Source: Nocardia nova SH22a
Lineage (GTDB): Bacteria > Actinomycetota > Actinomycetes > Mycobacteriales > Mycobacteriaceae
Direction of reading: 5' to 3'
Length of the DNA: 64,000 bases
Assembly (NCBI RefSeq): GCF_000523235.1
Contig: NZ_CP006850.1
Coordinates: 1,178,001-1,242,000 of the forward strand
This document shows positions 25,216-33,237 of the stretch, piece after piece. How positions within the stretch are numbered: position 1 is the stretch's first letter; the number at the start of each line of letters is the position of its first letter. A program made the position numbers and the translations under genes. A model generated the notes under the pieces. The model was not told where the DNA came from, made no database searches, and saw nothing but the letters and a program-made list of their open reading frames with translations.

Positions 25216-25296
25216 ATGACTGTGCATGAGGCCGTCGTGCGCGCATCTGCCGAATACCTCCCTGGGAGCGTCGGTTCCTTCCGCGCGTCGGCCTGA
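25216..25296 (+). CDS. 26-codon small ORF with a consensus ribosome-binding site
   Basis: ATG at 25216 preceded by AGGAGG (25203-25208) with 7-nt spacing, the best Shine-Dalgarno in the region. It encodes MTVHEAVVRASAEYLPGSVG then SFRASA-stop. It sits 88 bp ahead of the GNAT gene, whose TTG start has no ribosome-binding site, so it may be a leader peptide or an independent small protein. Confidence 0.4.
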   Translation: MTVHEAVVRASAEYLPGSVGSFRASA

Positions 25297-25363
25297 TCCC
25301 GTCCGCGGTCGCGGCTGAGCACTCGTTCGCCCGCGCAACCGCGTCGACTCATCACCCCACCGA

Positions 25364-25380
25364 TACGAAACGGATTCGTA
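25364..25380. promoter_or_regulatory. Short inverted repeat in front of the GNAT gene
   Basis: TACGAA-acgga-TTCGTA, 6-bp arms, ending three bases before the TTG start codon. Possible operator or RNA element masking the start. Confidence 0.35.
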
Positions 25381-25383
25381 CCA

Positions 25384-25896
25384 TTGAGTATTCGCAACTG
25401 GACCACGCGCGCAGAAACCACCGCCGACATCCCCGCCGTCCATGCGATCAATACCGCCGCATTCGACCGCCCGGACGAGGCCGACCTCGTCGAGGCGCTT
25501 CGCACCGACCCGGCCTGGATCGACGGCCTGTCGATCGTGGCGACCGCAGCGGACGGCACCGTCGTCGGCTTCGCGCTGCTGACCCGCTGCCATATCGGCG
25601 ACACCCCGGCCCTGTGCCTGGGACCGTGTGCTGTATTGCCCGAGTTCCAGCGCACCGGCGCGGGAGCCGCGGCCATCCGCACCGCGTTGCGAGCCGCGGC
25701 CGACCGTGGGGAGCATTTCGTCACAGTGCTCGGCCATCCCGAGTACTACCCGCGGTTCGGTTTCCAGCGGGCAAGCCGATACGGCATCGATCTGAGTATC
25801 GATGTCCCCGATGACGCACTGATGGTCCTCGCACTCGACGAGGACCACCCGCTTCCGCCGGGCCGTATCCGCTACGCCGCTCCGTTCGGCATCTGA
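25384..25896 (+). CDS. GNAT-family N-acetyltransferase
   Basis: 170 residues. 'IRNWTTRAETTADIPAVHAINTAAFDRPDEADLVEAL' is the N-terminal strand and helices; 'CLGPCAVLPEFQRTGAGAAAIRTAL' carries the acetyl-CoA pyrophosphate-binding loop (Q/R-x-x-G-x-G/A); 'VTVLGHPEYYPRFGFQRA' is the YhbS-type 'G-x-P-x-Y-Y-x-R-F-G-F' end. Cytosolic acetyl transfer to an unknown amine. The only start consistent with the first strand is the TTG at 25384. The upstream leader holds a small ORF and an inverted repeat. Confidence 0.85.
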   Translation: MSIRNWTTRAETTADIPAVHAINTAAFDRPDEADLVEALRTDPAWIDGLSIVATAADGTVVGFALLTRCHIGDTPALCLGPCAVLPEFQRTGAGAAAIRTALRAAADRGEHFVTVLGHPEYYPRFGFQRASRYGIDLSIDVPDDALMVLALDEDHPLPPGRIRYAAPFGI

Positions 25897-26056
25897 TCAC
25901 CGCCGGGGCGGAGGTTGCCGCATCCAGCGGCAGCCCTCCGCACCGGCTGGGCGTATCGGCCCCCCAGCCGAGTTCGGGACCTCACCCCGTGCCTGGTCGC
26001 GGCGACCGCGTCCGGCGGTCGTCGCGACCCGGGCCGCACATGCGAGAATCGCAGCC

Positions 26057-26374
26057 GTGACCGACGCGCCGACCACCCACCCGCAGCATTCGAGTCCGGT
26101 GAACCGCTTCCTGCAGGTTCATCTGCCGATGTTGCTGGTCGTCGTGGTCCTGCTGGTCGCGGTGGTATTCGTGGCCCAGGACCGGTGGCGGCGCGGCGCC
26201 TTCTTCATCGGCGGGGCGACGCTGCTCGCGGCGGCGCTACGGCTGTGCCTGCCGACGGCCCGGGTCGGATTGCTCGCCGTCCGGAGCCGCCCCTTCGACA
26301 TCGGCGCCTACACCGTGCTCGGCGGCGCCATCGTCGTGCTGGCGGCCACCATCAGCAGCCTCGGCGTCGGCTGA
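26057..26374 (+). CDS. DUF3017 membrane protein
   Basis: 105 residues, three hydrophobic segments ('LPMLLVVVVLLVAVVFVA', 'GAFFIGGATLLAAALRLCLP', 'IGAYTVLGGAIVVLAATISSLGVG') with 'DRWRRG' between the first two, the usual DUF3017 layout. GTG start at 26057. Function unknown. It is convergent with metX across 30 bp. In related genomes the gene usually neighbours folD and metX, which supports synteny. Confidence 0.8.
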   Translation: MTDAPTTHPQHSSPVNRFLQVHLPMLLVVVVLLVAVVFVAQDRWRRGAFFIGGATLLAAALRLCLPTARVGLLAVRSRPFDIGAYTVLGGAIVVLAATISSLGVG

Positions 26375-26404
26375 GCAGGTTCTCGCCGCTACCCGGCGGG
26401 AAGC

Positions 26405-27571
26405 TCAGCCGGCTCGCCGCTCGCGTGCCGCCCGCGCCAGATCCATGGTCTGTTCCAGCAGTTTGCCGATGGCCACGGTCTCGGTGAGAAACCCGTCGTG
26501 CCCGTCGCGGGAGTGCACCACTTCCAGCCCCTTGCAGCCGGGTAGCAGATCGGCCAGCTCCTGCTGGGTCCGCAACGGGTACAAGCGATCCGAGTCCACC
26601 CCGCCGACCAGGCACGGCACCGAGATCGCGGCCAGGGCGGCCTCGATTCCGCCGCGACCACGTCCCACATCGTGGCGGTTCATCGCCTCGCTGAGCAGGA
26701 TGTAGGTGGCGGCGTCGAAACGCGCGACCAGCTTGTCGGCCTGATGGTCCAGATAGCTCTGCACCGCGTAACGCCCACCGTCCCAGGGATCTTCGTCGCC
26801 CTGGGCCTGGTTGGCGAACCGGTGATCGAGTTCGAATTCGGTGCGGTAGGTCAGGTGCGCGATACGGCGCGCGATGCCCAGTCCGGCTCGCGGACTGCGC
26901 CCGGTGCCGTGGTATTCACCGCCCTGCCAGTCCGGATCGGCCTTGATCGCGGCGATCTGGGTGGTCTGGGTGCCGATCTGATCGGCGGTGGCACGAGCGC
27001 CGACGGCCAGGACCAGCGCGGCGTCGACACGATCGGGGTGTCCGGCCATCCACTCCAGCACCCGCATCCCGCCCATGGAACCGCCGACCACCGCGGCCGT
27101 GCGGGCGATACCCAGCCGATCCAGCAGCATCGCCTCGGCCTCGACCTGATCGCGGATCGAGATCTCGGGAAACCGCGGGCCCCACGGTTTTCCGTCCGGA
27201 GCGGTCGAGGCGGGCCCGGTACTGCCCTGACAGCCGCCGAGCACATTCGTCGCGACGACACACCAGCGATCGGTGTCCAGTGCCGCGCCGGGGCCGACCA
27301 GGCCGTCCCACCAGCCGGGCAGCGCATGCCGATCGTCCGGATTCCCGCAGACGTGCGAATCGCCGGTCAGCGCGTGCTCGACCAGAACCACATTGTCGAG
27401 TTCGGGGGAGAGCTCACCCCAGCGCTGGACGGCCAGTTCCACATCAGGGACGACCGCGCCGTTCTCCAGCCGGACGTCACCGATCCCGATAACTCCGAGG
27501 CTGCCGTCCGCCGGTGGTAGCAGTGCGGTTGCGCCCGTGCGGGACGCACTCGATTCGATACTCACGGTCAC
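26405..27571 (-). CDS. metX: Homoserine O-acetyltransferase
   Basis: 388 residues, alpha/beta-hydrolase-fold acyltransferase of methionine biosynthesis (acetyl-CoA + homoserine to O-acetylhomoserine). Signatures: '[16 protein letters not shown]', '[16 protein letters not shown]', nucleophile elbow '[15 protein letters not shown]' (Ser165), acid in '[11 protein letters not shown]' and His in '[11 protein letters not shown]'. The GTG at 27571 overlaps the TGA of a 78-residue ORF (GTGA); GTG 27565 is an alternative. Expression should be set by the SAM-IV riboswitch upstream. The metY sulfhydrylase that usually precedes metX in this setting is absent. Confidence 0.93.
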   Translation of the reverse strand: MTVSIESSASRTGATALLPPADGSLGVIGIGDVRLENGAVVPDVELAVQRWGELSPELDNVVLVEHALTGDSHVCGNPDDRHALPGWWDGLVGPGAALDTDRWCVVATNVLGGCQGSTGPASTAPDGKPWGPRFPEISIRDQVEAEAMLLDRLGIARTAAVVGGSMGGMRVLEWMAGHPDRVDAALVLAVGARATADQIGTQTTQIAAIKADPDWQGGEYHGTGRSPRAGLGIARRIAHLTYRTEFELDHRFANQAQGDEDPWDGGRYAVQSYLDHQADKLVARFDAATYILLSEAMNRHDVGRGRGGIEAALAAISVPCLVGGVDSDRLYPLRTQQELADLLPGCKGLEVVHSRDGHDGFLTETVAIGKLLEQTMDLARAARERRAG

Positions 27572-27804
27572 CGCGCTGTCACCGTGTCGTACCGCGCGGT
27601 GTGGCCGATCACCGCGGTGCCCTCCGGTCTGCGGCCCGGCCGGGGCATGGCACCGACGGCCGCCAGATCGGCACGCGACGAGTGCGCGCGCGAGGTCGAG
27701 GCGGCACGGACGGCGAGATAACACACATCGTCGATGGTAGCGACCCGGCCGGAACGCCCTGCCGCCTCCACCGGGTTGTCACCGGGCACGGTGAATTCAC
27801 TCAC
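27568..27804 (-). CDS. Small protein between SAM-IV riboswitch and metX
   Basis: 78 residues, [20 protein letters not shown]... with no known domain and a basic Arg/Ala-rich second half. GTG at 27804 has AGGAG with the correct spacing. It is the first ORF after the riboswitch and overlaps metX by GTGA, so ribosomes translating it would re-initiate on metX. It may be a true small protein, a leader cistron or the eroded remnant of another gene. Confidence 0.6.
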   Translation of the reverse strand: MSEFTVPGDNPVEAAGRSGRVATIDDVCYLAVRAASTSRAHSSRADLAAVGAMPRPGRRPEGTAVIGHTARYDTVTAR

Positions 27805-27828
27805 TGGTAGCTCCTGATCGTCGCGCTT

Positions 27829-27847
27829 GCCCTCGGCTCTCGAGGGC
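27829..27847 (-). other. Hairpin between riboswitch and ribosome-binding site
   Basis: GCCCTCG-agagc-CGAGGGC on the transcript, 7-bp stem, ending 14 nt before the AGGAG of the small ORF. No U-run follows, so it is more likely part of the expression platform than an intrinsic terminator. Confidence 0.5.
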
Positions 27848-27849
27848 CC

Positions 27850-27929
27850 GGTCAATCACCCGGAGCACCCCACCGCAACTGGAGGGTTGCCGGCCAGCGA
27901 GCCGGGGCTTGGCACTGGCGCTCATGACC
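27850..27929 (-). ncRNA. SAM-IV riboswitch
   Basis: Read on the minus strand, the aptamer starts GGTCATGAG, continues with GCCAGTG...AAGCCCCGGCT, CGCTGGCCGGCAACCCTCC, then GGTGGGGTGCTCCGGGTGA and closes with TTGACC. The P1 stem GGTCA/TGACC pairs the two ends. This is the SAM-IV consensus of actinomycetes, where SAM binding shuts down methionine-biosynthesis genes. It lies 46 nt upstream of the first ORF and controls metX indirectly. Confidence 0.9.
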
Positions 27930-28230
27930 TGTCGTGGATGTTAACAATCGGCCCCTGTGGACGCGAGGGTTGGGCTCAGCCGATTCGGCGCGGACAACCG
28001 GGTCGATCGCCCCGGTGCGGGCAGTCGGGTGTGACGTGGGCCTCCCTCAATGGGGCAGCCCCTGTCGTTGAGACCCAGCGCACCAGTACGCTTGTCTTGT
28101 TTAGCACCAGGCGTCTCGTGGACAACGCGAGGCGTATACGTTGTCTGTTGAACAGCTGGGGTCCGCTCACAAGCGTGCTCGCCTGGCCGTGCAATGGGAG
28201 CACACCTTCCTTAGGAGGACACGAAGATCC
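27930..28230. promoter_or_regulatory. Divergent promoter region metX / icd
   Basis: 301 bp between the riboswitch (minus strand) and icd (plus strand). On the minus strand TTAACAT at about 27941-27947 is a possible -10 for the riboswitch transcript. The icd side has AGGAGG at 28213-28218 but no promoter that I can assign with confidence. No gene is supported here. Confidence 0.4.
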
Positions 28231-29448
28231 ATGTCCAAGATCAAGGTTGAAGGGACCGTCGTCGAACTCGACGGCGACGAGATGACCCGGATCATCTGGC
28301 AGTTCATCAAGGACAAGCTGATCCATCCGTACCTCGATGTGAATCTCGAGTACTACGACCTGGGCATCGAATACCGCGACAAGACCGATGACCAGGTGAC
28401 CGTCGACGCGGCCAACGCCATCAAGAAACACGGCGTGGGCGTCAAGTGCGCCACCATCACCCCCGACGAGGCGCGGGTCGAGGAGTTCAATCTCAAGAAG
28501 ATGTGGCGTTCGCCGAACGGCACGATTCGTAACATCCTCGGCGGCACCATCTTCCGCGCGCCGATCATCATCTCCAACGTTCCGCGTCTGGTTCCCGGCT
28601 GGACCAAGCCGATCATCATCGGCCGTCACGCCTTCGGTGACCAGTACCGCGCCACGGACTTCAAGGTGCACCAGGCGGGCACCGTCACGATCCAGTTCAC
28701 CCCGGAGGACGGCTCCGAGCCGATCGTCCACGAAGTGGTGAAGATGCCCGAGGACGGCGGCGTCGTCATGGGCATGTACAACTTCAAGAAGTCCATCGAG
28801 GACTTCGCGCGGGCCTCGCTGAACTACGGCCTGCAGCAGAACTACCCGGTCTACATGTCGACCAAGAACACCATCCTGAAGGCCTACGACGGCATGTTCA
28901 AGGATACGTTCCAGGAGATCTTCGAGACCGAGTTCAAGCAGGAGTTCGATGCCGCCGGGCTCACCTACGAGCACCGTCTGATCGACGACATGGTCGCCTC
29001 CGCCCTGAAGTGGGAGGGCGGCTACGTCTGGGCCTGCAAGAACTACGACGGCGATGTGCAGTCCGACACCGTGGCGCAGGGCTTCGGCTCGCTGGGCCTG
29101 ATGACCTCGGTGCTGCTCACCCCGGACGGCCGCACCTGTGAGGCCGAGGCCGCGCACGGCACCGTGACCCGCCACTTCCGCCAGCACCAGCAGGGCAAGC
29201 CCACCTCCACGAACCCGATCGCCTCGATCTTCGCGTGGAGCCGTGGCCTCGCCCACCGCGGCAAGCTGGACAACACCCCCGAGGTCATCGGCTTCGCGCA
29301 GACCCTCGAGGATGTCGTCATCAAGACCGTCGAGAGCGGCCAGATGACCAAGGATCTGGCGCTGCTGGTCGGCGGCAACCAGGGCTATCTGACCACCGAG
29401 GAATTCCTCGGCGTTCTCGATGCCAACCTGGCGCGCGAACTGAAGTAA
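28231..29448 (+). CDS. icd: NADP-dependent isocitrate dehydrogenase
   Basis: 405 residues of the eukaryote-like dimeric IDH class (Icd1 of mycobacteria). '[20 protein letters not shown]' is the N-terminal signature; '[40 protein letters not shown]' binds substrate; '[43 protein letters not shown]' holds the metal-binding Asp residues. Catalyses isocitrate to 2-oxoglutarate + CO2 with NADPH production in the TCA cycle. ATG at 28231; AGGAGG is 12 bases upstream, slightly long. It is followed by a clear terminator hairpin. Confidence 0.96.
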   Translation: MSKIKVEGTVVELDGDEMTRIIWQFIKDKLIHPYLDVNLEYYDLGIEYRDKTDDQVTVDAANAIKKHGVGVKCATITPDEARVEEFNLKKMWRSPNGTIRNILGGTIFRAPIIISNVPRLVPGWTKPIIIGRHAFGDQYRATDFKVHQAGTVTIQFTPEDGSEPIVHEVVKMPEDGGVVMGMYNFKKSIEDFARASLNYGLQQNYPVYMSTKNTILKAYDGMFKDTFQEIFETEFKQEFDAAGLTYEHRLIDDMVASALKWEGGYVWACKNYDGDVQSDTVAQGFGSLGLMTSVLLTPDGRTCEAEAAHGTVTRHFRQHQQGKPTSTNPIASIFAWSRGLAHRGKLDNTPEVIGFAQTLEDVVIKTVESGQMTKDLALLVGGNQGYLTTEEFLGVLDANLARELK

Positions 29449-29492
29449 CGCCTCATCTGCCCGGCTTCCGGCGCGGGCGATAGCGATATATC

Positions 29493-29539
29493 CGGGCACC
29501 CGCCCCCACCGCACCGGTGGCCGCGGGTGCCCGAATTGT
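29493..29539 (+). terminator. Intrinsic terminator after icd
   Basis: CGGGCACCCGC (29493-29503) pairs perfectly with GCGGGTGCCCG (29523-29533); a short T-rich tail (AATTGTTT) follows. Lies 45 bp after the icd stop. Confidence 0.75.
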
Positions 29540-29706
29540 TTCCCGGGCGCGGGGTTCGATGTGAGGTAGTCGACAGAGTTTCATCCGGTTCGAGAGTGAT
29601 TGCTCCGCAACGGTTTCGGCGGTCTCGCCGCATGGGTCCGGTGTGGTGAGCCGAATCACCCCGGTCACCGGGAGGACGCCGGTGCGGGCCGGTGTTGGCT
29701 CCAGCC

Positions 29707-31053
29707 ATGGCCGACCCGATTTCCGTGCGCACCGCGCCGACCATCGATTCTCCGCAGGGCGCACCCGCAGACGACCTGCCGGACCCGGCACGCGACTCGG
29801 GGACCGCGGCGTCCACGGTTGCCGCTGCACCGACGATCGCCGGGCCGACCGCGGGCCGCGCCGAGCGCACCGGCTGGCACATTCCCGCGATGCTCGCTCT
29901 CGCGCTCGGTGGTTTCGGGATCGGCACCACCGAATTCGTCACGATGGGCCTGCTGCCCGATATCGCGGCTGATCTCGGCGTCTCCGAGCCCGCCGCCGGA
30001 CACGCGGTCTCGGCGTACGCGCTGGGCGTGGTGGTGGGCGCGCCGGTGATCGCGGCCCTGTGTGCCCGGATGCCGCGCAAGCGCCTGCTGATCGCCCTGA
30101 TGATCGCGTTCACCGTCGGCAATATCGCCTCGGTGCTCGCGCCGGCCTTCCCCGCACTCGTCGCGGCGCGTTTCGTCGCCGGACTACCGCACGGCGCCTT
30201 CTTCGGTGTCGCCTCGCTCGCGGCGGCCTCGCTGGCGCCGGTGGGGCAACGCGCGAAGGCGGTCGCCGCGGTGATGCTGGGGCTGAGCGCCGCCAATGTG
30301 GTGGGCGTCCCGGCAGCCACCTGGCTGGGGCAGGGACTGGGCTGGCGCGACGCGTATGTGGTCGTCGCCGTTATCGGACTCGCCACGATCTTCGCGATCG
30401 CACGTTTCGTTCCCGACCTGCACGGTGTGCGGGTGACCGATCCGCGTACCGAGCTGACCGCGCTGCGCCGCCCGCAGGTCCTGCTGACGTTGCTGGTCGG
30501 CGCGGTCGGCTTCGGCGGCATGTTCGCGGTGTACACCTACATCACCTCCACACTCACCGGCGTGGCCGGAATGTCGCAGGGCCTGGTGCCGATCGTGCTG
30601 GCCCTGTTCGGCCTCGGCATGGTCGCGGGCAATATCGTCGGCGGGGTCCTGGCCGATCGCGGCGTGGACCGTTCGATATTCGCCGCCCTCGTCGCGATGG
30701 TGGTGGTCCTCGCCGGATTCGTCGCCGCGGCACACAATCCGTTCACCGCGGCCGCGGGCGCCTTCCTGGTCGGCGCGTCCGGCGCCGCCATCGCGCCGGG
30801 CCTGCAAACCCGCCTGATGGACGTCGCCCACGACGCCCAGACCCTGGCCGCCGCCCTCAACCACGCGGCACTGAACATCGCCAACGCGGCCGGTGCCTGG
30901 CTGGGCGGGCTGGTCATCGCCGCGGGCCTGGGTTACACCGCCCCCGCGGTGGTGGGCGCGGGCCTCGCCGTCGCGGGCGTCGTACTGTTCACCATCACGA
31001 CGTGGCTGGCCGGTCGGGCGGCGGGGCCCCGGAATGTGGCCGCTGTCCGGTAA
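29707..31053 (+). CDS. MFS transporter, DHA1 (AraJ/sugar-efflux-like)
   Basis: 448 residues. A ~55-residue Ala/Pro/Thr-rich N-terminal extension precedes TM1 'MLALALGGFGIGTTEFVTMGLLPDIAADL', the AraJ/PbuE/NepI signature. Motif 'VIAALCARMPRKRLLIALM', 'FVAGLPHGAFFGVA' and 12 hydrophobic segments follow. Likely exports a small hydrophilic compound (arabinose, purine or drug in relatives). ATG at 29707 chosen; a TTG at 29692 precedes it. No operon partner. Confidence 0.85.
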   Translation: MADPISVRTAPTIDSPQGAPADDLPDPARDSGTAASTVAAAPTIAGPTAGRAERTGWHIPAMLALALGGFGIGTTEFVTMGLLPDIAADLGVSEPAAGHAVSAYALGVVVGAPVIAALCARMPRKRLLIALMIAFTVGNIASVLAPAFPALVAARFVAGLPHGAFFGVASLAAASLAPVGQRAKAVAAVMLGLSAANVVGVPAATWLGQGLGWRDAYVVVAVIGLATIFAIARFVPDLHGVRVTDPRTELTALRRPQVLLTLLVGAVGFGGMFAVYTYITSTLTGVAGMSQGLVPIVLALFGLGMVAGNIVGGVLADRGVDRSIFAALVAMVVVLAGFVAAAHNPFTAAAGAFLVGASGAAIAPGLQTRLMDVAHDAQTLAAALNHAALNIANAAGAWLGGLVIAAGLGYTAPAVVGAGLAVAGVVLFTITTWLAGRAAGPRNVAAVR

Positions 31054-31243
31054 GTGTGAATTGTGCTATGTCCCGGTCTTTTTCGGGGCAGAAAGCGGAC
31101 TCCGGACTTGTTAATGTAGAGGTCTGTCAGGCCGATACAGAGATCGAACCGCGCTGCGACAAGGGGGTTGCCGCGTTCGAGGCCGATCATTTTCCGATCG
31201 AACATCGTATGGCCGGCCGTGACATCATTCGGGAGGGGAAAAC

Positions 31244-32290
31244 ATGCGCGGAGCAGAACTCTCGTGCGGGCACGGAGAAGTACCCAATCTCCGGCTCAGA
31301 ATTCACAATCACGACACCGCACCGGCGGATCGGCTCGAGCATTGGAACGAGCTGACCAAACACACCCGCTACGGCGACAAGGGAATGCCCGAGGTGCGGG
31401 GGGAACGCACTTTCGAAGCCGATTACAGCGCCAGTTGGTTCGGCACCACCGGGGTGGTGGCCGGCGCGATGGACGGCGGAGTATTCGTCATGGACCGACG
31501 ACGCACCGGGCATCTCGATTCCGGCCGGGTTCAGCTGGCATTGACGGGTAGTGCGCCGCAGTACATCGATCTCGGTGACGAACAACGCGAAATACCACCG
31601 AACTCGCTTTTTCTGCAGTTTCACGATCGGCCGCGCAGCACCCTGCGCCGGGAACACGATCACATGCTGTTCGTCGATATCGATGTCACCAGGCTGACCA
31701 TCGATCCCGGTACGTTGCGCCGGGCGCATTTCGCCGCCCTGGCGGTGGATCGTCCGGTGGCCGAGATGTTCGCGCAGGCCGCGCTGGGTCTGTTGCAGTT
31801 ACCCCGCTGTGAACCGCATGCCGCCGACAGCTTCCTCGTCAGTCTGGTGGATCTGGTGGTGCGCAACGCTTTTCACGACGAATTACAGGTGTCCGAGACC
31901 ACTCCGGCGCGCCGGGCGCAGGCGCTGCGGGTCATGCGCGAGAACCTGTCCAATACCGATTTCAGCGCCGAGGATCTCGCGGCGGCGCTGAACATCTCCC
32001 GCCGCAGCCTGTTCCAGTTGTTCCGGACCGACGAGGCGCCGATGTCGGTACTGCGGCGGATGCGGATCGCCCGGGCGAAGGACATCCTGGGCGATCCGGA
32101 GCGGGATTCTCTGACCATGGACCAGATCGCCAGAATGTGCGGATTCAGCACCGCCCGCGGACTCGGTGTCGCGTTTCGCCGTGAACTCGGCCGCTCGCCG
32201 AGCGACTTCCGGCGTATCCGTGCCGCCGTACTCGACACGGAATACCGTGGTGAACCGGATACTCCGGTGGTCGAGGACTACGCGAGCTGA
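31244..32290 (+). CDS. AraC-family regulator
   Basis: 348 residues. A cupin-like AraC-binding N-terminal half ('FEADYSASWFGTTGVVAGAMDG', 'QREIPPNSLFLQFHDR') and a C-terminal double HTH ('NTDFSAEDLAAALNISRRSLFQLFRTDEAPMSVLRRMRIARAKDIL' and 'MDQIARMCGFSTARGLGVAFRRELGRSPSDFR'). ATG at 31244 after GGGAGGGG. It marks the left edge of the polyketide cluster, convergent with the DUF1772 gene with 13 bp of overlap. It may regulate the cluster or be unrelated; position alone does not settle this. Confidence 0.88.
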   Translation: MRGAELSCGHGEVPNLRLRIHNHDTAPADRLEHWNELTKHTRYGDKGMPEVRGERTFEADYSASWFGTTGVVAGAMDGGVFVMDRRRTGHLDSGRVQLALTGSAPQYIDLGDEQREIPPNSLFLQFHDRPRSTLRREHDHMLFVDIDVTRLTIDPGTLRRAHFAALAVDRPVAEMFAQAALGLLQLPRCEPHAADSFLVSLVDLVVRNAFHDELQVSETTPARRAQALRVMRENLSNTDFSAEDLAAALNISRRSLFQLFRTDEAPMSVLRRMRIARAKDILGDPERDSLTMDQIARMCGFSTARGLGVAFRRELGRSPSDFRRIRAAVLDTEYRGEPDTPVVEDYAS

Positions 32291-32736
32291 CTGAGTGGCA
32301 CCAGTGCCGTGCCCGCGAATCCCGCCAGCGCGACGGCGGTACGGATCGCATGATAGTGCCGCCACTTGTCCCGGTCCTGTGACCAGGTCGGTGGGTGCTG
32401 CGATCCGGTCCACCCGTCCGCCCGGATGTTCAACGGCACCAGGACGGTGAAGGTGAGTGCGATGGTGATCACCATCGAGGCGAGTGCGATGACACTGCCG
32501 ACCACGGCCGACGGCGATCGGCCCAGATCGAGTACCACCATCATCACCGTCGAGGTCAGGCCGACGACGAAAACGCCCGGCATCAGCCGTCCGTAATCAC
32601 GATTGATCGCCTGCCAGTACTCCACGTAGGCGTGCGAACTCAGTTGCGCCACACTGCGATTGGCGGCGATCCCCACCGACAATCCGGCGAACAGGCCGGA
32701 TGTCAGCAGCGACAGCGCGATCGAGGTAACGTACAT
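32278..32736 (-). CDS. DUF1772 membrane protein, anthrone-oxygenase family
   Basis: 152 residues with four transmembrane segments: 'VTSIALSLLTSGLFAGLSVGIAA', 'LMPGVFVVGLTSTVMMVVLDL', 'VVGSVIALASMVITIALTFTVLVPLNI' and a C-terminal 'AIRTAVALAGFAGTALVPL'. The 'GWTGSQHPPTWSQDRDKWRHYHAIRT' loop (W...D..RW..YH..R) is the DUF1772 hallmark. The family includes fungal anthrone oxygenases such as HypC that oxidise anthrones to anthraquinones. ATG at 32736 with GAAGGGG upstream. Last of the three minus-strand genes MFS / membrane protein / DUF1772. In a type II PKS cluster this makes post-PKS oxidation its likely role; direct activity is not proven. Confidence 0.8.
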   Translation of the reverse strand: MYVTSIALSLLTSGLFAGLSVGIAANRSVAQLSSHAYVEYWQAINRDYGRLMPGVFVVGLTSTVMMVVLDLGRSPSAVVGSVIALASMVITIALTFTVLVPLNIRADGWTGSQHPPTWSQDRDKWRHYHAIRTAVALAGFAGTALVPLSQLA

Positions 32737-32770
32737 GGACCACCCCTTCCACCGGCCCGCGAAATCCGAT

Positions 32771-33202
32771 TCAGTCTCGGATCGCGCGCCGCGCATTCGA
32801 GACACACACTGCGGCAAAGGCATACAGTATCGCGCCCACACCCGCCGAGATACCCATGCTCGGCAGACCGTGGGACAGGCCGATCACCGTGTCGCCGAGC
32901 TGAACTATCGCCGACAGGACCAGCACGATCGTCGGATCGACGCGGTCGCGCCGGATGATCACATAGATCGCGGCCAGGCCGAGCGGGATGTTGCGCGCGG
33001 CGATCAGGGCGCCGAAGAACTGCACGCCGGTGGTGACCGCGTCGTCGGGCGGCAGCATATTCGACTGCGCGAACAGCCCGATGAACCCGAAGGCCACCAC
33101 GACGATGCTGAACACACCGGCCAGGGTCAGAGCCACCCGGATCTTCATGGGCGTCGACCGCGATGTGGTGTCGGAGGACCGGGTGCCGGAAATGGAAACC
33201 AT
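32771..33202 (-). CDS. Small four-helix membrane protein (DUF4267-like)
   Basis: 143 residues with four hydrophobic helices ('VALTLAGVFSIVVVAFGFIGLFAQ', 'FFGALIAARNIPLGLAAIYVIIRRD', 'TIVLVLSAIVQLGDTVIGLSHG', 'GISAGVGAILYAFAAVCVSNA'). The pattern 'ARNIPLGLAAIYVI...QLGDTVIGLSHG' resembles DUF4267-type proteins; assignment is tentative. ATG at 33202, 35 bp downstream of the exporter gene's stop. Probably works with the neighbouring exporter or DUF1772 protein; function unknown. Confidence 0.65.
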   Translation of the reverse strand: MVSISGTRSSDTTSRSTPMKIRVALTLAGVFSIVVVAFGFIGLFAQSNMLPPDDAVTTGVQFFGALIAARNIPLGLAAIYVIIRRDRVDPTIVLVLSAIVQLGDTVIGLSHGLPSMGISAGVGAILYAFAAVCVSNARRAIRD

Positions 33203-33237
33203 GGGAAACTCTTTTCTCGAGGAAGGTGGTGAACGGG

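Noticed and set aside
27829..27847. Intrinsic terminator after the SAM-IV aptamer
   Set aside because: The hairpin exists but no U-run follows, so a transcription terminator is not supported; listed as a hairpin only.
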